Shown one piece after another: positions 55,572 to 63,909 of a stretch of 64,000 nucleotides of DNA. The DNA is from Prauserella marina (GTDB lineage: Bacteria; Actinomycetota; Actinomycetes; Mycobacteriales; Pseudonocardiaceae). The stretch spans positions 5,309,001 to 5,373,000 of the forward strand of contig NZ_CP016353.1 of the NCBI RefSeq assembly GCF_002240355.1, read 5' to 3'. Every line of letters begins with the position of its first letter. Position 1 is the stretch's first letter. The notes beneath the pieces were generated by a model. The model was not told the origin of the DNA and ran no database searches. It saw only the letters and a list, made by a program, of their open reading frames with translations. A program made the translations under genes and the position numbers.

Positions 55572-56774
55572 TCACGCGTCTCCGGCGATCCATTCTTCCC
55601 ACGACATCTGCCACACGCTCCAGCCGTCGGTCGGCTCCAGCGTCTGCTCGCCCGCGTTCTTCACCGTCACCACGTCGCCCGGCTGCGAGATCTCCATCAA
55701 CCACGCCGCGTTCTCGGGGGAGAGGTTGATGCATCCGTGGCTCGTGTGCGTGTTGCCCTGCTGCGCCACCGACCACGGCGCGGAGTGATAGAAGATCCCG
55801 CTGTTGGACAGCCGCACCGCGTACTCCACCCACAGCCGGTAGCCCCCGCCGCTCTCGACCGGAACCCCGTAGGTGCTCGAATCCATGGTGTAACCGTTGT
55901 GCTCGCTCATGACGGTGTACGTACCGTTCGGAGTCGTCGTCGACGGCTTGCCAAGGGAGATCGGCAACTTCTTGACCTCCTTGTCGTTGACGAACACCGT
56001 CATCTGATACGTCTCGCCGTCGGCGACCGTGACCACTTTGTCCCCGACGGTCAGTTTCGCGAAGTTGTCCTCACTGCCGTACACCCCGTCGCCGAGATGC
56101 CTGCCGTAGATGGCGGCGTCGACGGTCACCGTCGTTCCCGCCTGCCAGTACTCCTTCGGCCGCCAGGTCACCGACTCGTCACTGAACCAATGGAACGCGC
56201 CTTCGGTCTCCGGGTCGGTCTCGATCCGCAGTGCCTTCTCTGCGGCCTTCCGGTCAGGAACGGGCCCACTGAACGTGAAGATGATCGGCATGCCGACGCC
56301 GACCTGCTGCCCGTCATCGACGTTCGTCCACACCGAGATCTGCTGAGCCGGAGTGGCCGTCGTGAAGGTGGAGGTCTTGGTCTCCGGTTTGCCGTTCGCG
56401 CCCTCGGCCGTCGCGGCGAGGGTGTAAGTCTTGCCATATCCGAGCGGTTCCGCCGACTCCCAGCCGGAACCGTCCTCGGCCAGTTGGCCCTCGACGACCG
56501 TGCCGTGCTTGCCGATCAGGGACGCCTCGGTGACCTTCCCGTCGGTGGCGCTCACCGTGACGGGCAACCCCGGTTCGACGTCCTTCGCGCCCTCCTCGAC
56601 CGACAGCTCCAGCGACACCGGCTTCGGAGGCGCGGTCGACGCGGGACTTGACCGCTCGTCCTCCGGCCCCTCAGTCGCCGCGGATGTACAGCCAGTGAGC
56701 AAAACACCCCCCACTAACACGGTCGAGATCAACCGGACCCCCAGACGTGGCTTGTAGCCACCCCGACTACGCAT
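55572..56774 (-). CDS. L,D-transpeptidase lipoprotein (LdtMt2-like)
   Basis: 400 residues. Export signal with lipobox LLTGC, one or two Ig-like domains (about 50-250, VSLELSVEEGAKDVEPGLPVTVSATDGKV and VWTNVDDGQQVGVGMPIIFTFSGPV), then the YkuD catalytic domain with SHGCINLS (catalytic Cys348) and a C-terminal tail. It makes 3-3 cross-links in peptidoglycan outside the membrane, tolerant of many beta-lactams. Closest layout is mycobacterial LdtMt2/Ldt5 type. Confidence 0.9.
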   Translation of the reverse strand: MRSRGGYKPRLGVRLISTVLVGGVLLTGCTSAATEGPEDERSSPASTAPPKPVSLELSVEEGAKDVEPGLPVTVSATDGKVTEASLIGKHGTVVEGQLAEDGSGWESAEPLGYGKTYTLAATAEGANGKPETKTSTFTTATPAQQISVWTNVDDGQQVGVGMPIIFTFSGPVPDRKAAEKALRIETDPETEGAFHWFSDESVTWRPKEYWQAGTTVTVDAAIYGRHLGDGVYGSEDNFAKLTVGDKVVTVADGETYQMTVFVNDKEVKKLPISLGKPSTTTPNGTYTVMSEHNGYTMDSSTYGVPVESGGGYRLWVEYAVRLSNSGIFYHSAPWSVAQQGNTHTSHGCINLSPENAAWLMEISQPGDVVTVKNAGEQTLEPTDGWSVWQMSWEEWIAGDA

Positions 56775-56785
56775 TGATGCCCATC

Positions 56786-56803
56786 CATTTCGCTAGTGAA
56801 ATG
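56786..56803. promoter_or_regulatory. Near-palindrome upstream of the L,D-transpeptidase gene
   Basis: CATTTCGCTAGTGAAATG, 16 of 18 positions symmetric, lies 12 bases upstream of the gene's ATG. A+T-rich relative to flanks; could be an operator. Confidence 0.45.
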
Positions 56804-56968
56804 CCCCAGATGAGTGCATAGTCTGCCCCATTCGTAGCACCGAGTGGGCCGCTGTAGTCAAGTTGTGCTCAGAGCTTTGCCGGGGGGCCGCACGGGGGCT
56901 CCGAGGCACCGTGCTAATGTTCTTTCCGTCGCCGAGGGTTGCTAGCGCGAGACCGAGGCGGCCAACTT

Positions 56969-57041
56969 GCGCCATTAGCTCAATTGGCAGAGCAGCTGGC
57001 TCTTAACCAGCGGGTTCGGGGTTCGAGTCCCTGATGGCGCA
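56969..57041 (+). tRNA. tRNA-Lys (anticodon CTT), likely integration site
   Basis: 73-nt cloverleaf: acceptor GCGCCAT/ATGGCGC, anticodon stem GCTGG/CCAGC with loop CTCTTAA (anticodon CTT), T-loop TTCGAGT, discriminator A, CCA not encoded. The open frame of a decayed tyrosine recombinase on the minus strand runs into its 3' half, the usual arrangement when a mobile element has integrated in a tRNA gene. I found no second copy of its 3' end within the window. Confidence 0.96.
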
Positions 57042-57510
57042 CCCTCACACTCCAAGTCAGGTATAGCCGCGACTTGGAGTTTTGTGTTTTCGGGAACCAT
57101 TTCCTTCACTTCCTCTCTGTCCACAGTGGTCGTTGGGGAGCCCGAGGGGAGCCCGAGAGCGCCGGGTAGTTGCTTGGACTGTCTCGGGATGATGTCGGCG
57201 ATGGCGTTGGCCGTGGCTTGCGAGACCTCCCGCAGCACGTTGGTGTAGAGGTCCATGGTGACCTTGATCGAGGAGTGGCGAAGCATGTGCTGCACGGACT
57301 TCATGTCCGCGCCAGCCGCCAGGGCCAGGGTTGCGGCGCCGTGACGAAGTCCGTGCAACGTGATCGGGGGCAGCCCAGCCCGCCGGACGATCTCGGCGAA
57401 CGCGTCACTCACATCCGCCGAATGGCAGCGCGCGGCCATCCGGCCTGGTGAACAACAGGTCAAGGTCGATCCAGTCACTGCCAAGCCGTTTCTGAATCCT
57501 TCAAGACTCG
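56975..57510 (-). pseudogene. Decayed tyrosine recombinase (phage integrase)
   Basis: Only the catalytic part remains. One frame gives SDWIDLDLLFTRPDGRAL, then a frameshift moves to HSADVSDAFAEIVRRAG, ITLHGLRHGAATLALAAGA, MLRHSSIKVTMDLYTNVL: the HxLR, His and Tyr of the active site. Upstream of SDWID the frame meets a stop, so the N-terminal domain is gone. The 3' frame continues without a stop into tRNA-Lys. It marks an old integrated element. Confidence 0.8.
57049..57090 (+). terminator. Terminator of tRNA-Lys
   Basis: ACTCCAAGTC pairs with GACTTGGAGT, a perfect 10-bp stem, 12-base loop, followed by TTTGTGTTTT: a classic Rho-independent terminator. Confidence 0.85.
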
Positions 57511-57534
57511 GATTCCAAGAAATCGTCACGGGCG

Positions 57535-58494
57535 GTGTCGAAAAACGACCCGAAATCCGGCTTCTACTCGACGTTGACACCCGAAACCCTCCTCAACGCG
57601 CTGAAAGCCACAGGAGAAGACGACGAAACCCTCCAACGGCTCATCGCAACCGCATCACCCGACAGCTCGCTGCAGCAACTGACCGACGCGCCCCAGGCAA
57701 CCTGGCCAACATTGGCCGCAGCCACACTGTTTCGTGCCTCACTCACCAATCTCGATACCTACCGATCCGGGCTCGGCAACACCGACGAGCACCTCGGCAA
57801 GCTCCTACTCAACGCCGGCGCGATCCACACCGACAACAACGCGACGGAGGAGCCGGGCGAGAACGTGGATGAAGCTCGGGCCACGGTCAAGGCCGAAGCG
57901 GCGATCGCAGTGCTCAACGCCCAGCACGGCATCCCAAGCCCCCAGGATCGCCTCAAGCTCGTACTCACGCTCGACCTCGAATGGCTACTGCCCTCCGCCC
58001 AGATCACCGCGGAACGCAGCAACCTGTTCGCGCATCTGCTCGAACACCAGATCGTTCCCGACGACGCGGCTACCTTCGCCCAGCTTCATAAAGGCGGATG
58101 GACGGCGATGCGACCCGCCATCGCCGCCTCAGACGGCATCCAAACGTTTCTGACCCCCAACCTGGTCGACGGACTGATCGCCGACCTCTTCGGCGCCCCT
58201 CAAGCCAGCAACAAGATCGGCCCCCGCCTCCTCGGTGGTCTAGCGGACTTCCTTCCAGTCAACGACAGCAAGGCCCTGGCCGCCGCAGCCAGGTTCGCCA
58301 TCAAGAGCAAGACGGCCATGCCCGTCGACCAAATCAGCCGCATCGCGGCGGGCGTCAAAGACGAGCACCTCGTCATCCGGCTACCGCTGTCAGGCACATC
58401 CAGTTCGATCAGTATCGCAAGGGGTAAACGACTTGCTTTGCTTGTCAGAGCTGGTAAGTCAAGTCGATCCGGCTCGACGGGCTTCCGCGGGTGA
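57535..58494 (+). CDS. Probable gene fragment, C-terminal region of a large helical-repeat protein
   Basis: 319 codons, not clearly recognised. All-helical with repeated blocks (TPETLLNALKATGEDDETLQRLI, LVLTLDLEWLLPSAQITAERSNLFAHLLEHQIVPDDAATFAQL, ALAAAARFAIKSKTAMPVDQISRIAAGV). By memory it resembles the C-terminus of YobI-family P-loop NTPases, found in some defence islands, but no NTPase motif is here. No ribosome site at the GTG start and the frame begins against the integrase remnant, so it looks 5'-truncated; the last 30 residues may be out-of-frame tail. Confidence 0.35.
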   Translation: MSKNDPKSGFYSTLTPETLLNALKATGEDDETLQRLIATASPDSSLQQLTDAPQATWPTLAAATLFRASLTNLDTYRSGLGNTDEHLGKLLLNAGAIHTDNNATEEPGENVDEARATVKAEAAIAVLNAQHGIPSPQDRLKLVLTLDLEWLLPSAQITAERSNLFAHLLEHQIVPDDAATFAQLHKGGWTAMRPAIAASDGIQTFLTPNLVDGLIADLFGAPQASNKIGPRLLGGLADFLPVNDSKALAAAARFAIKSKTAMPVDQISRIAAGVKDEHLVIRLPLSGTSSSISIARGKRLALLVRAGKSSRSGSTGFRG

Positions 58495-58558
58495 GGGCCC
58501 GTCCCGGCGCACACGGAAAGATCTGATGCGTTGCTTACGCGTACGCATACACAGAAGA

Positions 58559-58594
58559 CTGAACGATTGTTTAGTATGCTGTTCATGCGTTCAG
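58559..58594. promoter_or_regulatory. Putative TetR operator and -10 of the tetR-glycosyltransferase operon
   Basis: CTGAACG (58559) and CGTTCAG (58588) form an inverted repeat with a 22-base spacer, covering TAGTAT (58572), a likely -10, and the tetR start. A second dyad, ATGCGT-N11-ACGCAT, is at 58526-58548. Confidence 0.5.
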
Positions 58595-59208
58595 TACGTG
58601 ACCTTACCGCCCAGGCTCGGATTCGGGACGCCGCGCTGGAGCGCTTCGGCTTTGGCGGGGTGGCCGCGACCAGCGTGCGCGCGATCGCTGCCACCGCCGG
58701 TGTCTCGCCCGCTCTGGTGCTGCACCACTTCGGCTCGAAGGAAGGCCTGCGACAGGCGTGCGACGAGCACGTGCTCGCGGCGATCCGCTCCGGTCCCACC
58801 GTTGACGGGGTGATCGAGCAGGGCGCGCTCACCGAGATACTGCGCACGGCAACCCCGGTGCGGCGATACCTCGGCCGGGCATTGCTGGAGGGCTCGGAGG
58901 CCGCGAACGTCTTGTTCGCCGAGATCGTCGACGCCACCCAGCAATGGCTGGCCGACGGCGAAGCACAAGGTTGGGCCACGCCCACCACGGACGCACGAGC
59001 GCGCGCAGTGACCTATGTGGCCTGGCTGCTGGCACCGCTACTGCTCAGTGAGCAGGTCAGTCAGCTGCTCGGCGGTGACGTTGCCGAACCCGAGACCTCA
59101 CTACGAGGGGCCAGGGCCGGGCTGGAGATGTTGACCGGCGGGCTGTTCACCGACGACCGCTGGCTGTCCGCGTTCACCGCGATCGTCGCGAAGGAGCAAG
59201 CGCGATGA
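58585..59208 (+). CDS. TetR family transcriptional regulator
   Basis: 207 residues. HTH RIRDAALERFGFGGVAATSVRAIAATAGVSPALVLHHFGSKEGLRQACDEHV at about 10-60. The C-terminal domain resembles TetR_C_6-type regulators with small-molecule ligands. Start taken at MRSVRD; a Met three codons earlier is the alternative, and a leaderless start is plausible given the -10 nearby. It overlaps the start of the broken glycosyltransferase gene by four bases, implying an operon. Confidence 0.82.
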   Translation: MRSVRDLTAQARIRDAALERFGFGGVAATSVRAIAATAGVSPALVLHHFGSKEGLRQACDEHVLAAIRSGPTVDGVIEQGALTEILRTATPVRRYLGRALLEGSEAANVLFAEIVDATQQWLADGEAQGWATPTTDARARAVTYVAWLLAPLLLSEQVSQLLGGDVAEPETSLRGARAGLEMLTGGLFTDDRWLSAFTAIVAKEQAR

Positions 59209-60349
59209 AGGCACTTTTGGTCACCCACGGCACGCGCGGCGACGTGCAGCCGTTCCTCGCGCTCGCACTCGCCCTGCGTGCCGCAGGCCACCACGCTCGC
59301 CTGGCCGCGCCAGTATCGTTTGCGGCGCAAGCACAAGAACACGGCGTGGAGTTCGCGGGGCTGGACGAGGGACCAAACCGGTTGATGGCGGACCCGGTGG
59401 TTCGTAAGGCCGCGGGCAATGGATACCGGGGCCTGCGGGGCAAGATCAGCGCGGTGCGCACCGCACGGCGAATCAAACCTCTGATGGCCGACGTGCTGCG
59501 AGATCTGGCGCTGTCGCCCGTGAAAGTGGCGAGACGTGGTGGTGCACTCGCCCACGCTGCCTGCTCAGCACGTCGCGGAGATGCTTGGCGTCCCGTCGGT
59601 ACTGGCGACATTGCAGCCCGAGTGGGTACCCACGTCGCTGATGCCGTGCCCGATGGTGCAGCTACCGCGAATGCCCAGGGTGTTCAACCGCGCGACATAC
59701 CTCGCGGCGTTGGCGCCCTTGCACACCTATGCCGGAATCGTGAACACCTTTGGTGTTGCAAGCATTCAGCCCGCAGACTACGCAGATCGACCCGGGGTGG
59801 CCGGAACAGGTACGTACGACAGGCTTCTGGTTCCTGCCGGTGACCGACACGTGGTCACCGTCGGCACAGCTGAACGAGTTCCTGAACGCAGGACCGCGCC
59901 CGGTCTACATCGGCTTCGGCAGCATGACCGGGCCTCGGGCGAACAGGACCGGTGCCATTGTCGCCGAGGCAGTACGCCGCGCGGGAGTCCGAGTGGTACT
60001 GGCGACTGGATGGGGCGGTCTCGGTGAGGCCGCTTCTTCGGAGCACGTACTGCTTATCGACCAAGCGCCCCACGATTGGTTGTTCCCCCGCAAGGCCGCG
60101 GTTGTGCACCACGGTGGCGGTGGTACCACGGCCGCCGCCCTTGCCGCAGGACGCCCGCAGGTCGTGTGCCCTTTCGTGGCCGACCAACCCCACTGGGCAC
60201 AGCGCATGCGCGACATCGCGGTCGCGCCCGCACCCGTGCGTCAGCAGAAACTCACCTTGCGCGCCTCGGCGCCGCGATCTCCGAAGCGGTCGCCAGCACC
60301 ACCATGGCGGACAACCGCCGTGCAGACGCTGGAAGAACGCCTGGCCTGA
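59205..60349 (+). pseudogene. Glycosyltransferase (UDP-glycosyltransferase/macrolide GT type), frameshifted
   Basis: Three frames are needed to read one protein. Frame 1: MKALLVTHGTRGDVQPFLALALALRAAGHHARLAAP to about 59520. Frame 2: VVVHSPTLPAQHVAEMLGVPSVLATLQPEWVPTSLMPCPM to about 59740. Then a deletion, and frame 3: FSPQ..GFWFLPVTDTWSPSAQL, PRPVYIGFGSM, VLLIDQAPHDWLFP, VVHHGGGGTTAAALAAGRPQVVCPFVADQPHWAQRM, with two further shifts near 60255 and 60320. The family inactivates macrolides or decorates glycolipids and terpenoids. Clearly inactive. Confidence 0.85.
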
Positions 60350-60361
60350 AAGGACATCACC

Positions 60362-60832
60362 ATGAGTATCGCGAAATCCGTCGCAGGGCTCTTCCGGATG
60401 AACGACGATGCCTGGAAACGCCATGCCAACCCCTGGAGTGTGTGGACCCGCTTCGCCGCCATCCCAGCCATGCTGCTGGCTATATGGAGCAGGACCTGGA
60501 TCGGCTGGTGGAGTCTGGTCCCGATCGCCGCAGTGATCATCTGGCTGTTCGTCAATCCCTCCGTGTTCCCGCCCGTGGGACCCGATTCCTGGGCAGCGAG
60601 GGGAATCTACGGCGAACGCGCCTGGGTGCGCCACGGCAACCAGGTACCGCCTGACCACCAACGGATCATGCGGTTGCTGGTCGCCGTTGGGCTGTGCGGA
60701 TTCGCCCTGATCGCCTGGGGCCTGGTCGCCCTTCAGGTGTGGCCGACCGCGTTCGGCACGACCCTGGTGATCCTGACGCAGCTGTGGCGCATCGACCGGT
60801 TCGGCTGGCTGTGGGAACGCCTCACCCACTGA
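60362..60832 (+). CDS. DUF6653 family integral membrane protein
   Basis: 156 residues, three or four membrane helices (FAAIPAMLLAIWSRTWIGWWSLVPIAAVIIWLFV, LVAVGLCGFALIAWGLVALQVW, FGTTLVILTQLW) and an N-terminal NDDAWKRHANPWSVWTRF motif. The family is unnamed in function (DUF6653). It follows the glycosyltransferase pseudogene by 12 bases and stays intact. Confidence 0.75.
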   Translation: MSIAKSVAGLFRMNDDAWKRHANPWSVWTRFAAIPAMLLAIWSRTWIGWWSLVPIAAVIIWLFVNPSVFPPVGPDSWAARGIYGERAWVRHGNQVPPDHQRIMRLLVAVGLCGFALIAWGLVALQVWPTAFGTTLVILTQLWRIDRFGWLWERLTH

Positions 60833-61054
60833 GCGTCCACTATCGACAATTCAACGGAACGCCAGGCTCCCGCCGGTTGCCGCCGGGTCGTTGCCGGCGA
60901 TGGCCGTGGGGCGACGCCCCTGCCGTCACGTCCGGCCAGGACATCTGCCCACCTTTGACGCTCAACGAACCGGCTAACACCAACGGTGTCCGCCGCTGGC
61001 TGGACCTGGTCTTAGGTGGCCGGCCGAACGCGTCCCGGACCATGCCGCGCTGCC
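60833..61054. other. Intergenic region, no feature supported
   Basis: Between convergent genes. An ORF can be drawn on the minus strand but does not resemble a protein family. A stretch CCGGTTGCCGCCGGGTC near 60877 is hairpin-like but weak. Confidence 0.3.
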
Positions 61055-61366
61055 TCAGCCGGTGCCGTCCTGTACCGGATAGTGGACGATGGTCACACCG
61101 CCGGTGGCGTAGTTGGCGACATCGGCGGCCAGCCGCTGGCCGTGCGGCGACTCTGACGCCGCGTGATAGGCGGCGGCGTCAGCGAATTCGGCTTCGAAGA
61201 CCGCGAAATACGGCGCGTCTCCCCCGGTCGTCGCCACCTCGAAGCTGTAGCGCCACCCCAGTGGGCCGGGCCAATCCATGACAAGCGGAAGGTGGTTGGT
61301 CACATAGTAGTCGCGGAAGTGGTCAGGGTCGGCAGGCTCGGAATACAAGACAACTAGTTTGTACAT
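61055..61366 (-). CDS. EthD family protein
   Basis: 103 residues, a ferredoxin-like dimeric alpha-beta barrel fold: MYKLVVLYSEPADPDHFRDYYVTNHLPLVM, YFAVFEAEFADAAAYHAASESPHGQRLAADVANYATGGVTIVHY. EthD proteins are small helpers of unknown detail, often near oxidative degradation genes. It follows the AhpD-like gene by 39 bases on the same strand, so both may be one unit under HxlR. Confidence 0.82.
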   Translation of the reverse strand: MYKLVVLYSEPADPDHFRDYYVTNHLPLVMDWPGPLGWRYSFEVATTGGDAPYFAVFEAEFADAAAYHAASESPHGQRLAADVANYATGGVTIVHYPVQDGTG

Positions 61367-61405
61367 AACCGTCCTTTCACACCTGGGAGTACTCCAGGGC
61401 AGTGC

Positions 61406-61990
61406 TCATCGGTTGACCCCGGTCGCGATGGGAGGGAAATCGGCGAAGCGAGGCGCGCCGGGCTCGTGCGGCACGCGCGTGGCGCGCGCGGCGAAGCTGA
61501 CGGCGTGATACCACCCGCACAGCAGAAGCAGATCAAGCAGCTGGACCTCATCGAAAACCGACGCGAGCCGTGTCCACAACGTTTCATCGATATCGGAACA
61601 CTCGTGCAGCGCATCGACAGCGAGGATGAGCAGCCGTTCCCCCTCAGACTTCCAGCAGTCATCAGCAGGGCCCCCGCGCACCAGGGATGCCGCCTGCTCG
61701 CGGGTGAGTCCGACCCGGTCCGCGAAGGTCATCATGTGCACGCCCCACTCGTACTCGCAGCCGCACAGCACGCACGTCCGGTCGATGACGATCTCGCGTT
61801 CCCGCATGGTCAGGGTCAACTGTCTGCCCAACTCGTAGCGACCCCACCCATGCATGGCGTCGGCCATGGGGATGTTTCTGGCGAACATTCGGAACAAGCC
61901 GATCGGCGGAGCACCCCCGGGCATCATGCGCGCGAGCAGCGCACCGGCCTGGCCGGTGTACGGCGGGTCCAGCAGGGCTATCCGCGACAT
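61406..61990 (-). CDS. Carboxymuconolactone decarboxylase-like protein
   Basis: 194 residues, helical. TCVLCGCEYEWGVHMMTFADRVGLT holds a CxxC-x5-H-like segment (Cys-Val-Leu-Cys then His), typical of AhpD-like or CMD proteins that detoxify peroxides. Start chosen at MSRIALLDP with GGGAGAG upstream; the longer frame reads through the promoter. Divergent from the HxlR gene with twin operators between, so HxlR probably controls it. Confidence 0.8.
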   Translation of the reverse strand: MSRIALLDPPYTGQAGALLARMMPGGAPPIGLFRMFARNIPMADAMHGWGRYELGRQLTLTMREREIVIDRTCVLCGCEYEWGVHMMTFADRVGLTREQAASLVRGGPADDCWKSEGERLLILAVDALHECSDIDETLWTRLASVFDEVQLLDLLLLCGWYHAVSFAARATRVPHEPGAPRFADFPPIATGVNR

Positions 61991-62009
61991 CGACTCTCCC
62001 GCCCAGTTC

Positions 62010-62062
62010 GTTTCGAAAACAGAAACACCCAGCGGATGGTAGTGTTTCGAATAAAGAAACAC
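62010..62062. promoter_or_regulatory. Twin HxlR operators
   Basis: Two near-identical copies of TTTCGAAWAMAGAAACAC: GTTTC-N7-GAAAC at 62010-62026 and GTGTTTC-N7-GAAACAC at 62042-62062. They are 34 bp apart, between the AhpD-like gene and hxlR, typical for a dimeric winged-helix regulator. Confidence 0.7.
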
Positions 62063-62078
62063 AAGGCGCAGGAGGAGC

Positions 62079-62426
62079 ATGCCGACACCACACCCAGGAA
62101 GCCCTGTTCGTGGTTCGACGACCGGCCGCCCCCTCATGGCCGCGATGGACCTGTTCGGCCGTCGGTGGGCGCTGCGAATTCTCTGGGAACTGCGCGCGGG
62201 CCCCCTCGGCGCCCGCGCGCTCCTGGCACGGTGCGAAGGGCTATCGTCCAGCGTCCTCTACCAACGGCTTCGTGAACTCACAACGAGCGGGATCATCGCC
62301 CGCTCGGCCGAGGGCTACGAGCTCACTCGGCTGGGGACAGCACTCAGACACGCCCTCCATCCGCTCGACGAATGGGCGATCGCCTGGGCGCAGGAGCAAC
62401 AACACAACGATCAGGAGCCGGAATGA
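62079..62426 (+). CDS. HxlR family transcriptional regulator
   Basis: 115 residues, winged helix of the MarR-like HxlR kind: MAAMDLFGRRWALRILWELRAGPLGARALLARCEGLSSSVLYQRLRELTTSGIIARSAEGYELTRLG. AGGAG six bases before ATG. HxlR regulators often sense quinones or aldehydes; the divergent AhpD-like and EthD-like genes fit a redox-stress target. Confidence 0.85.
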   Translation: MPTPHPGSPVRGSTTGRPLMAAMDLFGRRWALRILWELRAGPLGARALLARCEGLSSSVLYQRLRELTTSGIIARSAEGYELTRLGTALRHALHPLDEWAIAWAQEQQHNDQEPE

Positions 62427-62495
62427 CCATCGCGCTGCGTCTTCGTCATCCACGCCTTGGTGCACAACAGCTTCCCCACGAAGCCATCACCGACA

Positions 62496-62723
62496 TCAGA
62501 GGAGCTCTCGGACGAGTTGATGACCTGAGTAGTAGATGCGGACGATGCCGTTGCCTTCGACGGTGTGCACGGTCTGGCAGACGAGTTGTGCTCCGACCTG
62601 GATTTTGCGTTTGCGGTAGCTGTTCGCCCGGTGCGGTCGCTCGAGGTTGCAGTGCCAGCAAAACGCGTCGAGCAAGTTTTCAGCTCCTCGAGCCTGATGG
62701 CTGGCGGCCATGGCCACAAGCAC
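62496..62723 (-). pseudogene. Transposase/integrase C-terminal remnant
   Basis: A 75-codon frame with LERPHRANSYRKRKIQVGAQLVCQTVHTVEGNGIVRIYYSGHQLVREL. The VGAQ-x-x-GQTV and IRVYxxGxLVREL pattern is the C-terminal Mu-type beta-barrel of IS481/IS21-like transposases. No catalytic DDE core is present, so this is a fragment. Confidence 0.5.
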
Positions 62724-63151
62724 AACCGACTATCGGCGGCGACCGGGGTTCCCGAGAACCAGCGGCGCAGCGCCGCAGGTGAGTACGAAGTGGACAGTGG
62801 ATCTCCGTGCTTGTCCTCACCGAAGAAGTCGAGGCGGGGCCGAGCACGGCATCGCCCCGGCCTCTTAGGCCAGTTGCGGATTGTCGTGGTGTGGATAGTC
62901 TCTCCGAACTCGATCTTGCCACCAGTCGGGTCAGTTGCAACTCACCCGTCAGGTGATCGCTCAGCTTGGCATCGCCCTTGGGGAGACGTTGGAGCGGCTA
63001 CCAATGTTGGTGCCGACTGAGGAAAACGGCCTGGTTCTCTCGACTTGGTCAAGAGTACGAGCAAGGAAGGATTGATCAGGCCCTGCCCTTGGATTCGAAG
63101 GCGGATTCAGTCGATCTGTTGGCCTGCGATCTGTTTGGGGGTGGAGTGGCC
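62724..63151. other. Degenerate region, no intact gene
   Basis: Several short frames look like decayed coding DNA. One plus-strand stretch at 62935-63073 reads QLTRQVIAQLGIALGETLERLPMLVPTEENGLV and then stops, with a frameshifted start (DSLSELDLATSRV) just before. Nothing can be named. Confidence 0.35.
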
Positions 63152-63892
63152 TCAGCTGAATCGGCGGATCTGGTCGCGGTGGTAGCCCCAGGCGGTGAGT
63201 CCGGCCAGTACCGTGATCCATATCGCGAGCATTGCCAGCGACAGCGGGCCGACCGATTCCCCGGTGAGGGCGACCAGCACGAGGTCGGTCGCGCCTCGGG
63301 TCGGCACGTAGGGCGCGATCTGAACGATGAACGACGGCGTGTCGGCGCGATCGAAGAACATCCCACCGGCCACTGCCAGGGGAAGGAAACCGATGCTGTT
63401 GGCGATGGAGGCCACGCGCAGCGACAGCAGGTAGCCCATTGCCAGCCCCAGCAGACTGAAGGTCACGACAGCGACCAGCAGCGCTCCCGCCGCCAGCAGC
63501 ACCCGCGACAGTGGCGCCGTCGCGGCGGTGAACAGTCCGGCTACCAGCACGATCGGTACGATCGCCGCAGCGACGACGACCATCCCGACCAGCAGTTGAG
63601 CCGACATTTGCGGCGCGAGCCCTCCCGGAAGGGTGCGCAAATAGTTCCCCCAGGCCGATTCCCGTTGCGTCGCGATCACGATGCTGAAGTGGCCGACGCA
63701 GGCCATGAGCACCCCGAACACCACCAGAGTTCCGGTGGCCGAGGTGATGGCCCGCGCGTCCTGGCCGATGAACGGTACGACGAAGAACAGCATCACGCCG
63801 ACCGGGACCAGTGCCACGGTCAGGAACATCGTGGGCGTGCGGATGGTCTCGGCAAGATTTCGCCGGGTGTAGGTCATGGTCAATGAAGACAT
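63152..63892 (-). CDS. ABC-2 type transporter permease
   Basis: 246 residues, six membrane helices (TMFLTVALVPVGVMLFFVVPFI, GTLVVFGVLMACVGHFSIVIA, LLVGMVVVAAAIVPIVLVAGLF, LLAAGALLVAVVTFSLLGLAMGYLLS, SIGFLPLAVAGGMFF, LAMLAIWITVLAGLTAWGY). The order resembles NodJ/DrrB permeases. Its ATPase lies upstream on the same strand, at the window edge. Confidence 0.85.
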   Translation of the reverse strand: MSSLTMTYTRRNLAETIRTPTMFLTVALVPVGVMLFFVVPFIGQDARAITSATGTLVVFGVLMACVGHFSIVIATQRESAWGNYLRTLPGGLAPQMSAQLLVGMVVVAAAIVPIVLVAGLFTAATAPLSRVLLAAGALLVAVVTFSLLGLAMGYLLSLRVASIANSIGFLPLAVAGGMFFDRADTPSFIVQIAPYVPTRGATDLVLVALTGESVGPLSLAMLAIWITVLAGLTAWGYHRDQIRRFS

Positions 63893-63909
63893 TGATCAGG
63901 CCTTTCGGG

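Noticed and set aside
55436-57041. Two tRNAs as ends of one integrated element
   Set aside because: Only tRNA-Lys has an integrase remnant at its 3' end; the DNA between the tRNAs is an ordinary L,D-transpeptidase gene.
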